Source: Cupriavidus pampae | Lineage (GTDB): Bacteria; Pseudomonadota; Gammaproteobacteria; Burkholderiales; Burkholderiaceae | Assembly: GCF_914271485.1 (NCBI RefSeq) | Contig: NZ_CAJZAG010000015.1 | Location: forward strand, 95,830-159,829 | Length of the DNA stretch: 64,000 nucleotides | Reading direction: 5' to 3' | Shown here: in pieces, positions 23,479 to 32,484 of the stretch | Layout of the letters: each line of letters begins with the position of its first letter | Position numbering within the stretch: position 1 is the first letter of the stretch | The notes under the pieces: generated by a model | What the model was told of the DNA's origin: nothing | Database searches by the model: none | What the model saw: only the letters and a program-made list of their open reading frames with translations | Translations under genes and position numbers: made by a program

Positions 23479-24963
23479 ATGACTCACCCGAACTCGCCCG
23501 CTGCGCTGTCCATCCTGGTGGACCGTGCCACTGCCATGCCGATCGGCGATCAGATCCATGCGAGCTTGCGACAGGCAATCGTCGAGGGTCGGCTTGCACC
23601 TGGACAGCGTCTTCCTTCCGGTCGAGACCTCGCTGCGCAGCTTGGTGTCGCCCGCGGCACCATTCGCGTGGTCTACGACCGTCTGATCGCCGAGAATCTG
23701 GTGTTCGGCGCAGGCTCTTCGGGCACACACGTATGCTCGCGGCTGGACGTCGGGAGAGCAGGCGGCAAAGCTTCGCTCGACGGGCCTCTGGCGGATTTCA
23801 ACCGCCCATTTTCGAGCGCGCCGCTTCCGTTCCAAATGGGCGTTCCTGCCCACGACGCGTTTCCCGCCAAACTCTGGGCCCGCATGCGGACGCGCGCCGT
23901 ACGCGCCGATGCTATCGCTTACACGACCTATGGCGATCCACGCGGCGAACCTGCCCTGCGGGCTCAGATCGCGAGCCACCTAGCCGTAAGCCGACAGATG
24001 CAGTGTCATCCCGACCAGATCATCGTCACCAGCGGATACCGGCAGGGCCTGATGCTTGCACTCACCGCACTGCGCGCGCATGGACGCAAGGCGTGGCTCG
24101 AGGAGCCAGGGTATCCGCTGGGAAGACGCGCGCTGGAGGTGATTGGAGCCGAGGTCGTACCCGTACCCGTTGATGCCGAGGGGTTGCGCGTAGAAGCTGG
24201 CGTTGCCAGCGCGCCAGACGCCTTGCTGGCGCTGGTCACGCCGGGCCAGCATGCACCGCTGGGCGTGACCATGTCGCCTGAACGAAGGCGCGCGCTGCTT
24301 GACTGGGCGGCGGCACGGGGTGCCTGGATCATCGAGGACGACTATCTCGGAGAAATACAGCTCGACGGACGAGCCGCACCGGCCCTTGCGGCTGGCGAAG
24401 GGGCCGAACACGTAGTTTACATCGGAGCGTTCAGCAAGACGATCAGCCCGGCGCTGGGCCTCGGGTTCGTCGTCGCCCCACGCTCAGCGACGGAGCGCCT
24501 GGTGGAGGTCTCCGCCGTGCTGGCCCCAGCGCCGAACCGGACAACCCAATTGGCGGTGACGGAGTTCCTGCGGGATGGGCACTACCTGCGGCACCTGCGC
24601 CAGATGAAGGCTCTCTACGCCGAACGCCGGCGCCTCACGCTAACGCATGTAAGCGAATTTTTGCCAGGCACGCTGATGGCGGGCCTTGGAGTAATCGCAC
24701 CGCTCCCACAATCCGCCGACGACCGCGTCATCGTCGGCATCGCCCGCGCACACGGCCTCGCGCCTTCGGCCCTCTCTGCCTGGTACCTTCGCCGCAGTCA
24801 GGCGCAAGGTGGCTTGATACTCAGCGCGACAAACGTGCACCCCGACAACATCGGTGCCGTTTGCGCAAAGCTGGCGAGTATCGTTGCTTCATCGAGTTCT
24901 GGCACACATCAGTCCAACGATCGCGAACGCGGCCTCGGAACGTGGTCCCGGGAGCGGCCCTGA
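23479..24963 (+). CDS. MocR/PdxR-type GntR regulator with aminotransferase domain
   Basis: A protein of 494 residues. The N-terminal GntR winged helix (IHASLRQAIVEGRLAPGQRL, PSGRDLAAQLGVARGTIRVV) is followed by a fold-type I aminotransferase domain, including IIEDDYLGEIQLDG and the PLP lysine in YIGAFSKTISPALGLG. MocR proteins use pyridoxal phosphate as effector. The length is standard. It lies divergent from the AhpD-like gene, its likely target. Confidence 0.88.
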   Translation: MTHPNSPAALSILVDRATAMPIGDQIHASLRQAIVEGRLAPGQRLPSGRDLAAQLGVARGTIRVVYDRLIAENLVFGAGSSGTHVCSRLDVGRAGGKASLDGPLADFNRPFSSAPLPFQMGVPAHDAFPAKLWARMRTRAVRADAIAYTTYGDPRGEPALRAQIASHLAVSRQMQCHPDQIIVTSGYRQGLMLALTALRAHGRKAWLEEPGYPLGRRALEVIGAEVVPVPVDAEGLRVEAGVASAPDALLALVTPGQHAPLGVTMSPERRRALLDWAAARGAWIIEDDYLGEIQLDGRAAPALAAGEGAEHVVYIGAFSKTISPALGLGFVVAPRSATERLVEVSAVLAPAPNRTTQLAVTEFLRDGHYLRHLRQMKALYAERRRLTLTHVSEFLPGTLMAGLGVIAPLPQSADDRVIVGIARAHGLAPSALSAWYLRRSQAQGGLILSATNVHPDNIGAVCAKLASIVASSSSGTHQSNDRERGLGTWSRERP

Positions 24964-25372
24964 CTGTCCACAGTAGTGACTGTCCGAATCAAGAAGACTT
25001 TCGATAGTCTCGTCCTGCTTGGACTCTCGAAGCGATGCCAGCGGACCCCAATAGACATCACCGGATCGACACTGGCACTGCGCGTTGCGCTATGACCGAT
25101 CTGCCCCCAAAAACGGACAAAATAAGGGCGATGCTGGCAGGCCGGAAAGGGTCGGAAGCCGCCTCCTGCGTTGCACCGTCAAATGCAGGGGCGATACGGC
25201 CACGATAGGACCGATGTACTGCCGGTCTGCGTCGCCGGATTTCTCAACCACGACGTAGCCGCTCGCGTCGACCGCGGTATTTGCGACCGCTCGGATTCCG
25301 CAGTCTCGCGGTCCTCCTCGGTAACGGCGATACCCGCTGCGGCATTTGGCCCGGCCTACGCCGACTCTTTCG
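24964..25372. other. Intergenic stretch, possible decayed gene
   Basis: No intact gene. On the minus strand near 25300-25160 a short stretch reads DASGYVVVEKSGDADRQYIG then PIVAVSPLHL, which has a protein-like look and could be a remnant of a plasmid gene, but it lacks a plausible start and flanking homology. Confidence 0.3.
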
Positions 25373-26557
25373 CTACACATGCCCCCAGCCAGGCACGCTG
25401 ATGTAATAGCGCACCGCTTTGCCCACGCCCTCGCTCCACAGTTGGCCACCCTTGACCATTTCGCTTAAATCGCGAGTAGCCGTCGCCTTTGAGACGCCGG
25501 TCATTTTCATGTACTTCTCAGCGTTCAGACCGCCCAAGAAGCCGCCGTCACCGTCGTCCAAAAGGCGTTGCAGCACTTTGCGCTGCCGGTCGTGAAGACC
25601 ACTCCCTTCATGCTTCTCCCAAAACTGCCTCTTCTCAATTGCTTGATCAATAACCTGGCTGGCTGCATGGCAAGCGGCCGTGATTTGACGAGCGAACCAC
25701 TGCACCCATGCCGTAACGTCGGTTTCGCCGCGCTGCGCTGAGTTCAATGCGTCGTAGTACGCTGATCGGAAAGTAAGGAGTTGCCGCGAAAGGCTGTATA
25801 GCCGCACTGGCTGCCGCAGGTGCTGCGCCATCGCCATGTCAACGATAGCACGACCAATGCGCCCATTTCCGTCCTCGAACGGGTGGATGCTCTCGAACCA
25901 CAGGTGGGCGATGGCGGCGCGAGCAAAGCCGTCATTAGGTTTTCCACCGGCGGCTGGCAACGACGAGGCCCGCGCCGGCGAGGTGTCTGCGAACCAGGTG
26001 AGGAAGCGCTTCATCTGCTCGGGGACGTCCTTCGACGGCGGCGCCTCGTAGTGGACAACCTCGCGGCCTGGTTGGCCGCTAACGATTTGCATAGGATCGG
26101 TGTGGTCCCGATAGCGACCCACTGCGATTCGCTGGATGCCTGACGTACCGCCGGGGAATAGCGCGGATTGCCAGCGGCACAGACGGTCTTCGTCCAAAGG
26201 CGTATCAGTAGCTGTGGTTGCGTCACTGATAACTTCCACAAGCCCATCGACGCTGCGGTTGATTGGGCCAGACGTGGACAATCCCAGCCGCCTCATGACG
26301 GAGGAGCGCACCGCATCCAGCGAAAGGCGCTCGCCCTCGATGGCGGCAGTAGCCAGTACTTCATCGGACAGCGCATCCAAGGCGACTTGGCTCGTCCTAC
26401 CTATGCCAATAGCCGCTGCCTTGCCTTCCAAGATGCCGTGCATACGGTAGGCTTCAGCCAGATCGAGCGCGACCGCGCGGGCGTCATAGGCGAGAGACCC
26501 TTCGGGCCAATCAGGGCGCCGCCAGATCCATGGCGAGATGGAGCGTGATGTCGTCAT
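25373..26557 (-). CDS. Fic-family protein with C-terminal HTH (class II)
   Basis: A protein of about 394 residues from ATG 26557; ATGs at 26569 and 26566 lie inside the operator and seem less likely. The N-terminal part (SPWIWRRPDWPEG) matches the DUF4172 region. An inhibitory helix motif, TAAIEGERLS, fits (S/T)xxxE(G/N). The catalytic loop is HPFEDGNGRIGR, complete (HxFx(D/E)GNGRxxR), so AMPylation or related nucleotidyl transfer is expected once inhibition is relieved. A C-terminal winged helix (MTGVSKATATRDLSEMVKGG) suggests autoregulation. Two tandem inverted repeats cover its promoter. The DUF4172-Fic-HTH build resembles toxin-antitoxin-like or stand-alone regulators. Confidence 0.9.
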   Translation of the reverse strand: MTTSRSISPWIWRRPDWPEGSLAYDARAVALDLAEAYRMHGILEGKAAAIGIGRTSQVALDALSDEVLATAAIEGERLSLDAVRSSVMRRLGLSTSGPINRSVDGLVEVISDATTATDTPLDEDRLCRWQSALFPGGTSGIQRIAVGRYRDHTDPMQIVSGQPGREVVHYEAPPSKDVPEQMKRFLTWFADTSPARASSLPAAGGKPNDGFARAAIAHLWFESIHPFEDGNGRIGRAIVDMAMAQHLRQPVRLYSLSRQLLTFRSAYYDALNSAQRGETDVTAWVQWFARQITAACHAASQVIDQAIEKRQFWEKHEGSGLHDRQRKVLQRLLDDGDGGFLGGLNAEKYMKMTGVSKATATRDLSEMVKGGQLWSEGVGKAVRYYISVPGWGHV

Positions 26558-26616
26558 GAGCCGCATCATACCCTATACGGCTCAAATTACGAGCCGATCT
26601 TAAACTTTTGCGGCTC
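26558..26616 (-). promoter_or_regulatory. Tandem operators of the fic gene
   Basis: Two inverted repeats with the same arms and spacing, GAGCCG-N14-CGGCTC, at 26558-26583 and 26591-26616, centres 33 bp (three helical turns) apart. A TATGAT -10-like hexamer lies in the proximal one, only about seven bases before the ATG, so the transcript may be leaderless. Probably autorepression sites for the Fic protein's own HTH. Confidence 0.7.
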
Positions 26617-26933
26617 GATGCATCGCATATGTACCGCTCTCTTCGCCTAGCCACACCAGGGCCGTCGCGCCCGGCGGGCGAGTCGTCGTACGGCTCCGGC
26701 TCGGGGAACTGGCTGACGGTTCTCTCGGTAAGCCGACGAATGAAGGGCGCGCTAATGCTTAACAGTACAGTCCCCATGGGCGATCCCCGCCAGCGATGCG
26801 CAAGAGCTTGCTGCAGCTATCGCGGCTGCTTTGCGAGGACATTAAGGACCATTATGACCGTTAGGGGTCGGCAATTGCCTCTCGCACAGGCAAGGCCGAC
26901 GCCGGAGATCGGTTTCCCCCCAGCCTCCCCATC
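26617..26933. other. Intergenic stretch without recognised features
   Basis: About 320 bases between the fic operators and the end of the carboxymuconolactone decarboxylase gene. No coding frame or structure that I can support. Confidence 0.4.
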
Positions 26934-27326
26934 TCAGTCCAACGGTAGCTGTATCCCAGTCTCTGCGAAGACCTCGCGTACGACGGACAATCCGTTCAAT
27001 GCCGCCGGAAATCCCGCATAGACCGCCATCTGCATCACGACTTCCACGACCTCAGCTGGTTTGCAACCGACGTGCAATGCTGCATGCACGTGCACGCGAA
27101 GCTGGGGTGATGCATTTCCAAGTGCGCATAGTGCCGCGACTGTTGCCAGCTCTCGCTCTCGCAATCCAAGCCCTTGTCGCGCGTAGATTTCGCCAAACGG
27201 AAACTCAACGATATAGCGCGCAAAGTCCGGAAACGATTTTGCCAACGTTTCGACCACTTGGAGACCAGCAACGCCATCTACGGCCGCCAGCATGCGCGAG
27301 CCACGCTCATAGCGTTCGGTGCTCAT
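26934..27326 (-). CDS. Carboxymuconolactone decarboxylase family protein (PcaC-like)
   Basis: A protein of 130 residues from ATG 27326 (MSTERYERGSRMLAAVDG). The CMD fold is shown by FGEIYARQGLGLRERELATV, AALCALGNASPQLRVHVHAA and LHVGCKPAEVVEVVMQMAVY; the length fits 4-carboxymuconolactone decarboxylase-like proteins. It is divergent from a LysR gene that probably controls it. A decayed duplicate lies at 46503-46756. Confidence 0.85.
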   Translation of the reverse strand: MSTERYERGSRMLAAVDGVAGLQVVETLAKSFPDFARYIVEFPFGEIYARQGLGLRERELATVAALCALGNASPQLRVHVHAALHVGCKPAEVVEVVMQMAVYAGFPAALNGLSVVREVFAETGIQLPLD

Positions 27327-27475
27327 TGTCCACCGCCTTTGCGATCTCGCCGAATAATAAGCGCTAATGCAGCATGGTGAGAAAAGTTCATAAAGTTCTC
27401 CAGACGATTTGGTAAGACAACTGTAGAGCCGGTCTCGGACCTGCGGAATGACCAAATCCGTGATACCTTTTTGAT

Positions 27476-28366
27476 ATGTCCAATCGTCTCGACTCCCGAT
27501 CTCTTCTGCTCTTTCTTGCCGTTGCGGATGCGCTGAGCTTTCGTCAAGCAGCGGAGACGTTGCATCTTTCTCAGCCACCACTGAGCCGGGCGATTCGAGA
27601 GCTCGAGCAGCGGCTGGGAACGCGGCTGTTCGACCGCAATACGAAGGGCGTCACGCTTACCCCTGCGGGAGCGAAGCTGCTCCCCTATGCACGCAACCTT
27701 GCGAAATTGCTTCGCGAAGCGGAAGCAGCGCTCACAACTCCGGGCTTGCCAGCCGACCTGCGGCTCGGGTTGACCAGCGCTGTAGAACCGGCCTGGTTTC
27801 GCGGGCTGGAACAACGAGTGCAAGAAACTCATCCCGGGACGGTCGTATCGATTTTCTCCGATACGTCGCCGCGACTCATACGTCAGCTTCGGGCTGGCAA
27901 GCTGGATGCTGCGTTCATCGCGCTGCCGACGGACGCATATGGGCTGGATGTCCGGGAACTCGACCGACTGCCGATGATCGTCGCGATACCCTCCTCACAT
28001 GAGCTGGCGAAGCGCAGAAAGGTCGGTCTCGCCGACTTGGCGGGTGAAAGAATCTTCTGGTTCGAGCGTGCGCGACAGCCAGCGTTCTACGACTACTGCC
28101 AAACGGTTTTCTTCCGCCATGGGTTCATACCAACAAAACTAAAAGAGCCATTGGACCATCACGTTCTCCTTGGTGACGTGGCGCGTGGCCGAGGTATAGC
28201 CCTGTTGCCGAAATCGTTCAGCGCGTTAAGGCGGGCAGGCGTCGTCTACAAATCGCTGATTGAGGGCGAGGAGCTATCGGTTGGCATCGGACTCGCTTCG
28301 CCAGCCGACAGGCCAGGCGTACGGGAAATAGTGGCCGCGGCTGCAGAAGCGAACCGGCGTCTCTAG
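27476..28366 (+). CDS. LysR-family regulator divergent from CMD gene
   Basis: A protein of 296 residues. The HTH reads SRSLLLFLAVADALSFRQAA, ETLHLSQPPLSRAIRELEQR and LGTRLF. The substrate-binding domain has a LRAGKLDAAFIALPTD core. It is divergent from the CMD-family gene with about 150 bp between starts; typical local regulator arrangement. Confidence 0.88.
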   Translation: MSNRLDSRSLLLFLAVADALSFRQAAETLHLSQPPLSRAIRELEQRLGTRLFDRNTKGVTLTPAGAKLLPYARNLAKLLREAEAALTTPGLPADLRLGLTSAVEPAWFRGLEQRVQETHPGTVVSIFSDTSPRLIRQLRAGKLDAAFIALPTDAYGLDVRELDRLPMIVAIPSSHELAKRRKVGLADLAGERIFWFERARQPAFYDYCQTVFFRHGFIPTKLKEPLDHHVLLGDVARGRGIALLPKSFSALRRAGVVYKSLIEGEELSVGIGLASPADRPGVREIVAAAAEANRRL

Positions 28367-28718
28367 CAGCCGCGATGCCAATGACCTGTCGGTTTTCTTA
28401 TCTTTCTCAGGCACGAGTCGTCATTGGCAGAACGGCGACATGTCGCACTCTCGACTATCAAAAATGCGAGGCCTATACCGTGAGATATCCGCCCGGCCTG
28501 AATTTGTCAAAGGTTGGTGAATATTCAGACTGAGGGCTGCAGCGCATACGGACGACGGTCCTTAGCGCTGGCATGACATCGACAATTCCACTGCTTGAAG
28601 TCTTCGCGCGCAGAAGTCTTTCGGCGTGGCCCTCTGGATGGCCACGATGCCCCCCTTAAGGAGGACGCTCTCGTCTACAGGCTTTGCTAGTCTGCCGTGC
28701 AAACTCACGGATCCTTGT
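28367..28718. other. Intergenic stretch without recognised features
   Basis: About 350 bases; no supported coding frame. Contains the upstream region of the DUF5076 gene. Confidence 0.4.
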
Positions 28719-29051
28719 ATGAAAGATAACGAAGTCCAGTTGGACCAACTTCCGATCCCAGAACCTGCACTGCGCGATCCCACCGCCATAGAGATGTTAC
28801 GAGTCTGGATTGCCGAGCGCGGCCTCCACTGCTCCCTGCATGTCGGGATGTATATGGAGCGGAAGAACGTCTCCGAGGAGGCTGCATGGGGCAAGATCCT
28901 CTCCGATGCAGCGAGACATCTAGCCGACGCATTGCACGAAGAATATGGAACTGACTTGGCAGAGTCCTTGGCCTTGATCGAGGAGAGTTTTGTCCGGAAT
29001 CTGGCCAACCCAGAGTCGCCTACGCGCGGAGGATTTGTGAGAAGACATTGA
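28719..29051 (+). CDS. DUF5076 family protein
   Basis: A protein of 110 residues from ATG 28719 (MKDNEVQLDQLPIPEPALRD). It contains PTAIEMLRVWIAERGLHCSL, HVGMYMERKNVSEEAAWGKI and LSDAARHLADALHEEYG, the standard DUF5076 order, and ends RGGFVRRH. The family is small, cytosolic and of unknown function. An upstream in-frame extension to 28626 has no ribosome site. Monocistronic. Confidence 0.8.
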   Translation: MKDNEVQLDQLPIPEPALRDPTAIEMLRVWIAERGLHCSLHVGMYMERKNVSEEAAWGKILSDAARHLADALHEEYGTDLAESLALIEESFVRNLANPESPTRGGFVRRH

Positions 29052-29318
29052 GTGGAACGTGCGACATGCGTGCGTGTACCGTAGGTTCTGTAGCCCTCAC
29101 TTTCGGCGACTTGCCGGGTTACGTCCAACGACCGCTATTGTCCGGCGGCCGGTGGAAATCGGCCAATTTGTGTCATTAAAGTGCGGTGTCTCAATCGACA
29201 GCTACGCTCCGCGAAACCGTCAGTCATTCATAGGACCGTGCCCTCGTCATGCACTCGGCGAACATCCAAACGTTGCGATAGTTCGTCGCATAGTTCTTTG
29301 ACTCGCGAAGCCGCCTGA
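29052..29318. other. Intergenic stretch
   Basis: Convergent region between DUF5076 and the oxidoreductase; no gene or clear terminator seen. Confidence 0.4.
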
Positions 29319-31076
29319 TCAATAGGTGCGCGACAAAAGCGCTTGGATTTGTGGCACCACGCCAGCGCCTTCGCCTACTGCGGAGGCGACGCGCTTAGTC
29401 GAGCCCGAGCGAACATCGCCAATAGCGAATACGCCTTCGACGCTAGTCTGATAGGCAGACGGCAGGGTATTGGCCTGCGGAACGTCGATTCCCGTCTGGA
29501 TGAATCCCTTGTTATCCAGTGCAATGCCGCAGGTTTTGAGCCAGCCGGTATTGGGCTGTGCGCCGATAAAGACGAACAGGTGATTGACCGTCATACTGCC
29601 TTCACTCCCACCCGCGCCGCGATACTGCACGCGTTCGAGGCGCGAGCCACCTTCGAGCGCAGTCAATTCGACGCGCGTATGCAGCGTGACGTTCGGCAAC
29701 GCCATGATGCGCTCGATCAGGTAGTGCGACATGCTGTCCTCCAGCGACTTGCCACGGATGAACATGTGCACATGTTCCGCGTGCGAGGCAAGAAACACGA
29801 CTGCCTGGCCAGCTGAGTTCCCGGCCCCGATCAGCAATACCGGCTCATCTCGGCATAACTTGACTTCTATAGGCGTGGCCCAGTAATAGACCCCGCGCCC
29901 CTCGTACCGCTCGAGGTCGCCGACGGCTGGCCTTCGATACTCCGCGCCTGTTGCAATGACCACCGTGCGCGCAGTAATGCGCAGCCCATTGGCAAGCTCC
30001 ACCGCAGGGGGTTGCCGCGCGCAATGCAGCGCAATGACTTCGCAGGGGATGCCGATATGCGCGCCGAACTTCTGCGCCTGGACGAAGGCGCGGTCGGCGA
30101 GCGCGTGCCCGGTGATCCCTGTCGGGAAGCCAAAGAAATTCTCGATGCGCGCGCTGGCCCCGGCTTGGCCGCCGGGAGCGTGACAGTCGAGGACCGCGAC
30201 CGACAGACCTTCTGACGCCGCATAGACGGCGGCAGCCAGTCCCGCCGGCCCAGCCCCAACGATCGCCACGTCATAGACATGGGCCGGGTCGAAGTCCGGG
30301 ATCAAGCCCAGACACGATGCCAGTTGCCATTCGCCGGGGTTTCGGAGCACCGTGCCGTTTGGGCAGACGACCAGCGGCAATTCATCGGCATGCGGTGCCA
30401 GCGCCTCGAGCAAGGCGGTGGACTCGGCATCCTGGCCAGCGTCCAGCGTGACGTGCGGATAGGTATTCCGCCGCAGGAAGTTCTGCAACGCGAGCAGCCG
30501 AGGACTGTCGGGCTCGCCGACAAGCACGGCACCGTTCACGCGTTCCATCGCGACAAAGCGCCTGAGGATCAGCGCACGCATGATCTTCTCGCCCAGCTCG
30601 GCTTCACCGATCAGCAGCGGGCTCAGATCGTCGGGCCTGACCAGCAGGGCCTCGACATCCTCGGTGACGCAGGAGTCCACAAATGAAGGCTTGTTCGAAA
30701 ACTGATTGACGTCAGACGTGAACTCGCCGCGCTGGGTAAATGTGTGAATGACCTGTTCTCGGCCCAGTCCATCGCGCGCAACGGCGCGAATAGTGCCTGC
30801 CAGCAGGACGAACATCCCCGGGGTGCGTTCGCCAACACGATAGAGCATGGTGCCCTTTGGGTAGCGTGACACTCTGCCGAAGCGGCGCATCCTGCTGATC
30901 TCTGCCTCCGAAAGAACGGGGAAGAGTTGCGGCAGGCGCGGATGATCTCGCACGAACGTCGCGTCCGCGGCCATTCCCGCGTCGCTATCGGACTCGGCTC
31001 GCCATTCTGTCTGCGGACTGTTTCGGAGGCCCTCCGCAGTCTGCGGACGGTCGTCAGGCGAAGGTACTTTGCTCAT
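29319..31076 (-). CDS. Cyclic-nucleotide-binding / thioredoxin-reductase-like FAD oxidoreductase
   Basis: A protein of 585 residues from ATG 31076 (MSKVPSPDDRPQTAEGL). About residues 50-180 are a cNMP-binding fold (RYPKGTMLYRVGERTPGMFV, HTFTQRGEFTSDVNQFS). A short thioredoxin-like stretch follows at about 190-260. The C-terminal 320 residues are a two-dinucleotide reductase with FAD motif VAIVGAGPAGLAAAVYAA, NADPH motif VLLIGAGNSAGQAVVFLA and GVFAIGDVRSGSTKR. The redox CxxC expected between the two motifs is absent: GVYYWATPIEVKLC stands where CATC occurs. It is therefore probably not a disulfide reductase. It follows the epoxide hydrolase by 10 nt in one operon. Confidence 0.85.
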   Translation of the reverse strand: MSKVPSPDDRPQTAEGLRNSPQTEWRAESDSDAGMAADATFVRDHPRLPQLFPVLSEAEISRMRRFGRVSRYPKGTMLYRVGERTPGMFVLLAGTIRAVARDGLGREQVIHTFTQRGEFTSDVNQFSNKPSFVDSCVTEDVEALLVRPDDLSPLLIGEAELGEKIMRALILRRFVAMERVNGAVLVGEPDSPRLLALQNFLRRNTYPHVTLDAGQDAESTALLEALAPHADELPLVVCPNGTVLRNPGEWQLASCLGLIPDFDPAHVYDVAIVGAGPAGLAAAVYAASEGLSVAVLDCHAPGGQAGASARIENFFGFPTGITGHALADRAFVQAQKFGAHIGIPCEVIALHCARQPPAVELANGLRITARTVVIATGAEYRRPAVGDLERYEGRGVYYWATPIEVKLCRDEPVLLIGAGNSAGQAVVFLASHAEHVHMFIRGKSLEDSMSHYLIERIMALPNVTLHTRVELTALEGGSRLERVQYRGAGGSEGSMTVNHLFVFIGAQPNTGWLKTCGIALDNKGFIQTGIDVPQANTLPSAYQTSVEGVFAIGDVRSGSTKRVASAVGEGAGVVPQIQALLSRTY

Positions 31077-31086
31077 CGCGCACCGC

Positions 31087-32436
31087 TCAGCGCAATGAAC
31101 GGAAGCTCGCGCGCATCTCTTCGGCGAAAGCCACCGGCTGCTCCCACGCTGCGAAATGGCCGCCCTTGGGCATCTTGTTGAAGTGGATGAGTTTGGGGTA
31201 TGCCTTCTCCACCCAGCTTTGCGGCGCCGCGTATATCTCGTCGGGGAAGACGCTGACCGCCACCGGAATCGTGACGTGTTTTGGCTCGAAGAAGTTGAGC
31301 TTATTCTCCCAGTACAGCCGCGCCGAGGAGATGCCCGTGCCGGTGAGCCAGTAAAGCGTGGCGTTGTCGACAATATCTTCGCGCGTGAGGCCTTCGGTGC
31401 CGCCCGCGAACACACGCGCGATCAATGCCTGGCTGCGTGCGTCATGATCGATCATCCAAGATGCGAGGCCAATCGGCGAATCCTCGAGCGCATAGAGCGT
31501 CTGTGGGCGATTAGCCATTTCGAGCGCATAGCCAAGACCGTGTTTGTAGAAGTCGTCGAGCTGGTCGAACGCGTTCTTCTCGTCGGGCGACAGGCCAGTG
31601 GGCGCGGGCTCACCGAATTTGAGCGCGCGGGCAATGTTGTCGGGCACCGTCGCAGGCATGTTGGTATGGATGCCGAGTAGTTCGGCTGGTTTGAGCAACG
31701 CCAGTTGCTCGGTGACCGCGTTGCCCCAGTCGCCGCCCTGCGCCACGTAGCGCGTATGGCCGAGGCGTTTCATCAGCACGACCCACGCGCGCGCCACGCG
31801 CTGCGGGTCCCACCCCGTCACGGTGGGCTTGCCCGAGAAACCATAGCCAGGAAGCGACGGAATCACGAGGTCGAAGGCATCCGCGGCGGCTCCGCCATGG
31901 GCGGTGGGATTCGTCAACGGATCGATGATTTTCATCTGCTCGATGATCGAGCCCGGCCAACCGTGCGTGACGATCATCGGCAGGGCGTCCTTCTGCTTCG
32001 ATTTTACGTGGATGAAGTGGATATCGAGCCCGTCGATCTCAGTCACGAACTGCGGCAGCGCGTTGAGCTTCGCTTCCATGCGGCGCCAATCGTATCCCGC
32101 GCCCCAGTAGCGCGCGACGCTTTGCATGGTCGCCAACTGCACGCCTTGGGAGGCATCCTTGACGGTCTCCCGTTCAGGCCAGCGCGTGGCCTTGACGCGC
32201 CGGCGTAGGTCCGCGAGATCGGATTCGGGCACCTTCACGCGCAACGGCCGGATCGCACTCTTGTCGCCGCCGGGCGCTTTGCCGATATCTACGATCGGTG
32301 CATCAGCCAGCGCGTAGTCACTGAGCGCGGGGGCCGCAAGCGCGGCGGCCGATGTGCCGAGAAAGCGCCGGAAGAAAGGGCGGCGTGATGGAAGCAATGA
32401 CGGCAGCTGCGACGGCTTCTGTGAGTTATTGTTCAT
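31087..32436 (-). CDS. Exported epoxide hydrolase family alpha/beta hydrolase
   Basis: A protein of 449 residues. A twin-arginine-like leader (RRPFFRRFLGTSAAALAAPA, about 18-40) is followed by an EHN domain (IRPLRVKVPESDLADLRRRV) and an alpha/beta hydrolase core. Oxyanion motif HGWPGS; nucleophile Asp in QGGDWGNAV; catalytic His in MPKGGHFAAWEQP. It matches microsomal-type epoxide hydrolases. Probably periplasmic by the Tat route. First gene of an operon with the cNMP/FAD oxidoreductase. Confidence 0.9.
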   Translation of the reverse strand: MNNNSQKPSQLPSLLPSRRPFFRRFLGTSAAALAAPALSDYALADAPIVDIGKAPGGDKSAIRPLRVKVPESDLADLRRRVKATRWPERETVKDASQGVQLATMQSVARYWGAGYDWRRMEAKLNALPQFVTEIDGLDIHFIHVKSKQKDALPMIVTHGWPGSIIEQMKIIDPLTNPTAHGGAAADAFDLVIPSLPGYGFSGKPTVTGWDPQRVARAWVVLMKRLGHTRYVAQGGDWGNAVTEQLALLKPAELLGIHTNMPATVPDNIARALKFGEPAPTGLSPDEKNAFDQLDDFYKHGLGYALEMANRPQTLYALEDSPIGLASWMIDHDARSQALIARVFAGGTEGLTREDIVDNATLYWLTGTGISSARLYWENKLNFFEPKHVTIPVAVSVFPDEIYAAPQSWVEKAYPKLIHFNKMPKGGHFAAWEQPVAFAEEMRASFRSLR

Positions 32437-32484
32437 GGTCAGCTCCTGAGGGCGGGAAGGAGACTATGCACATCGGTCGAACGA

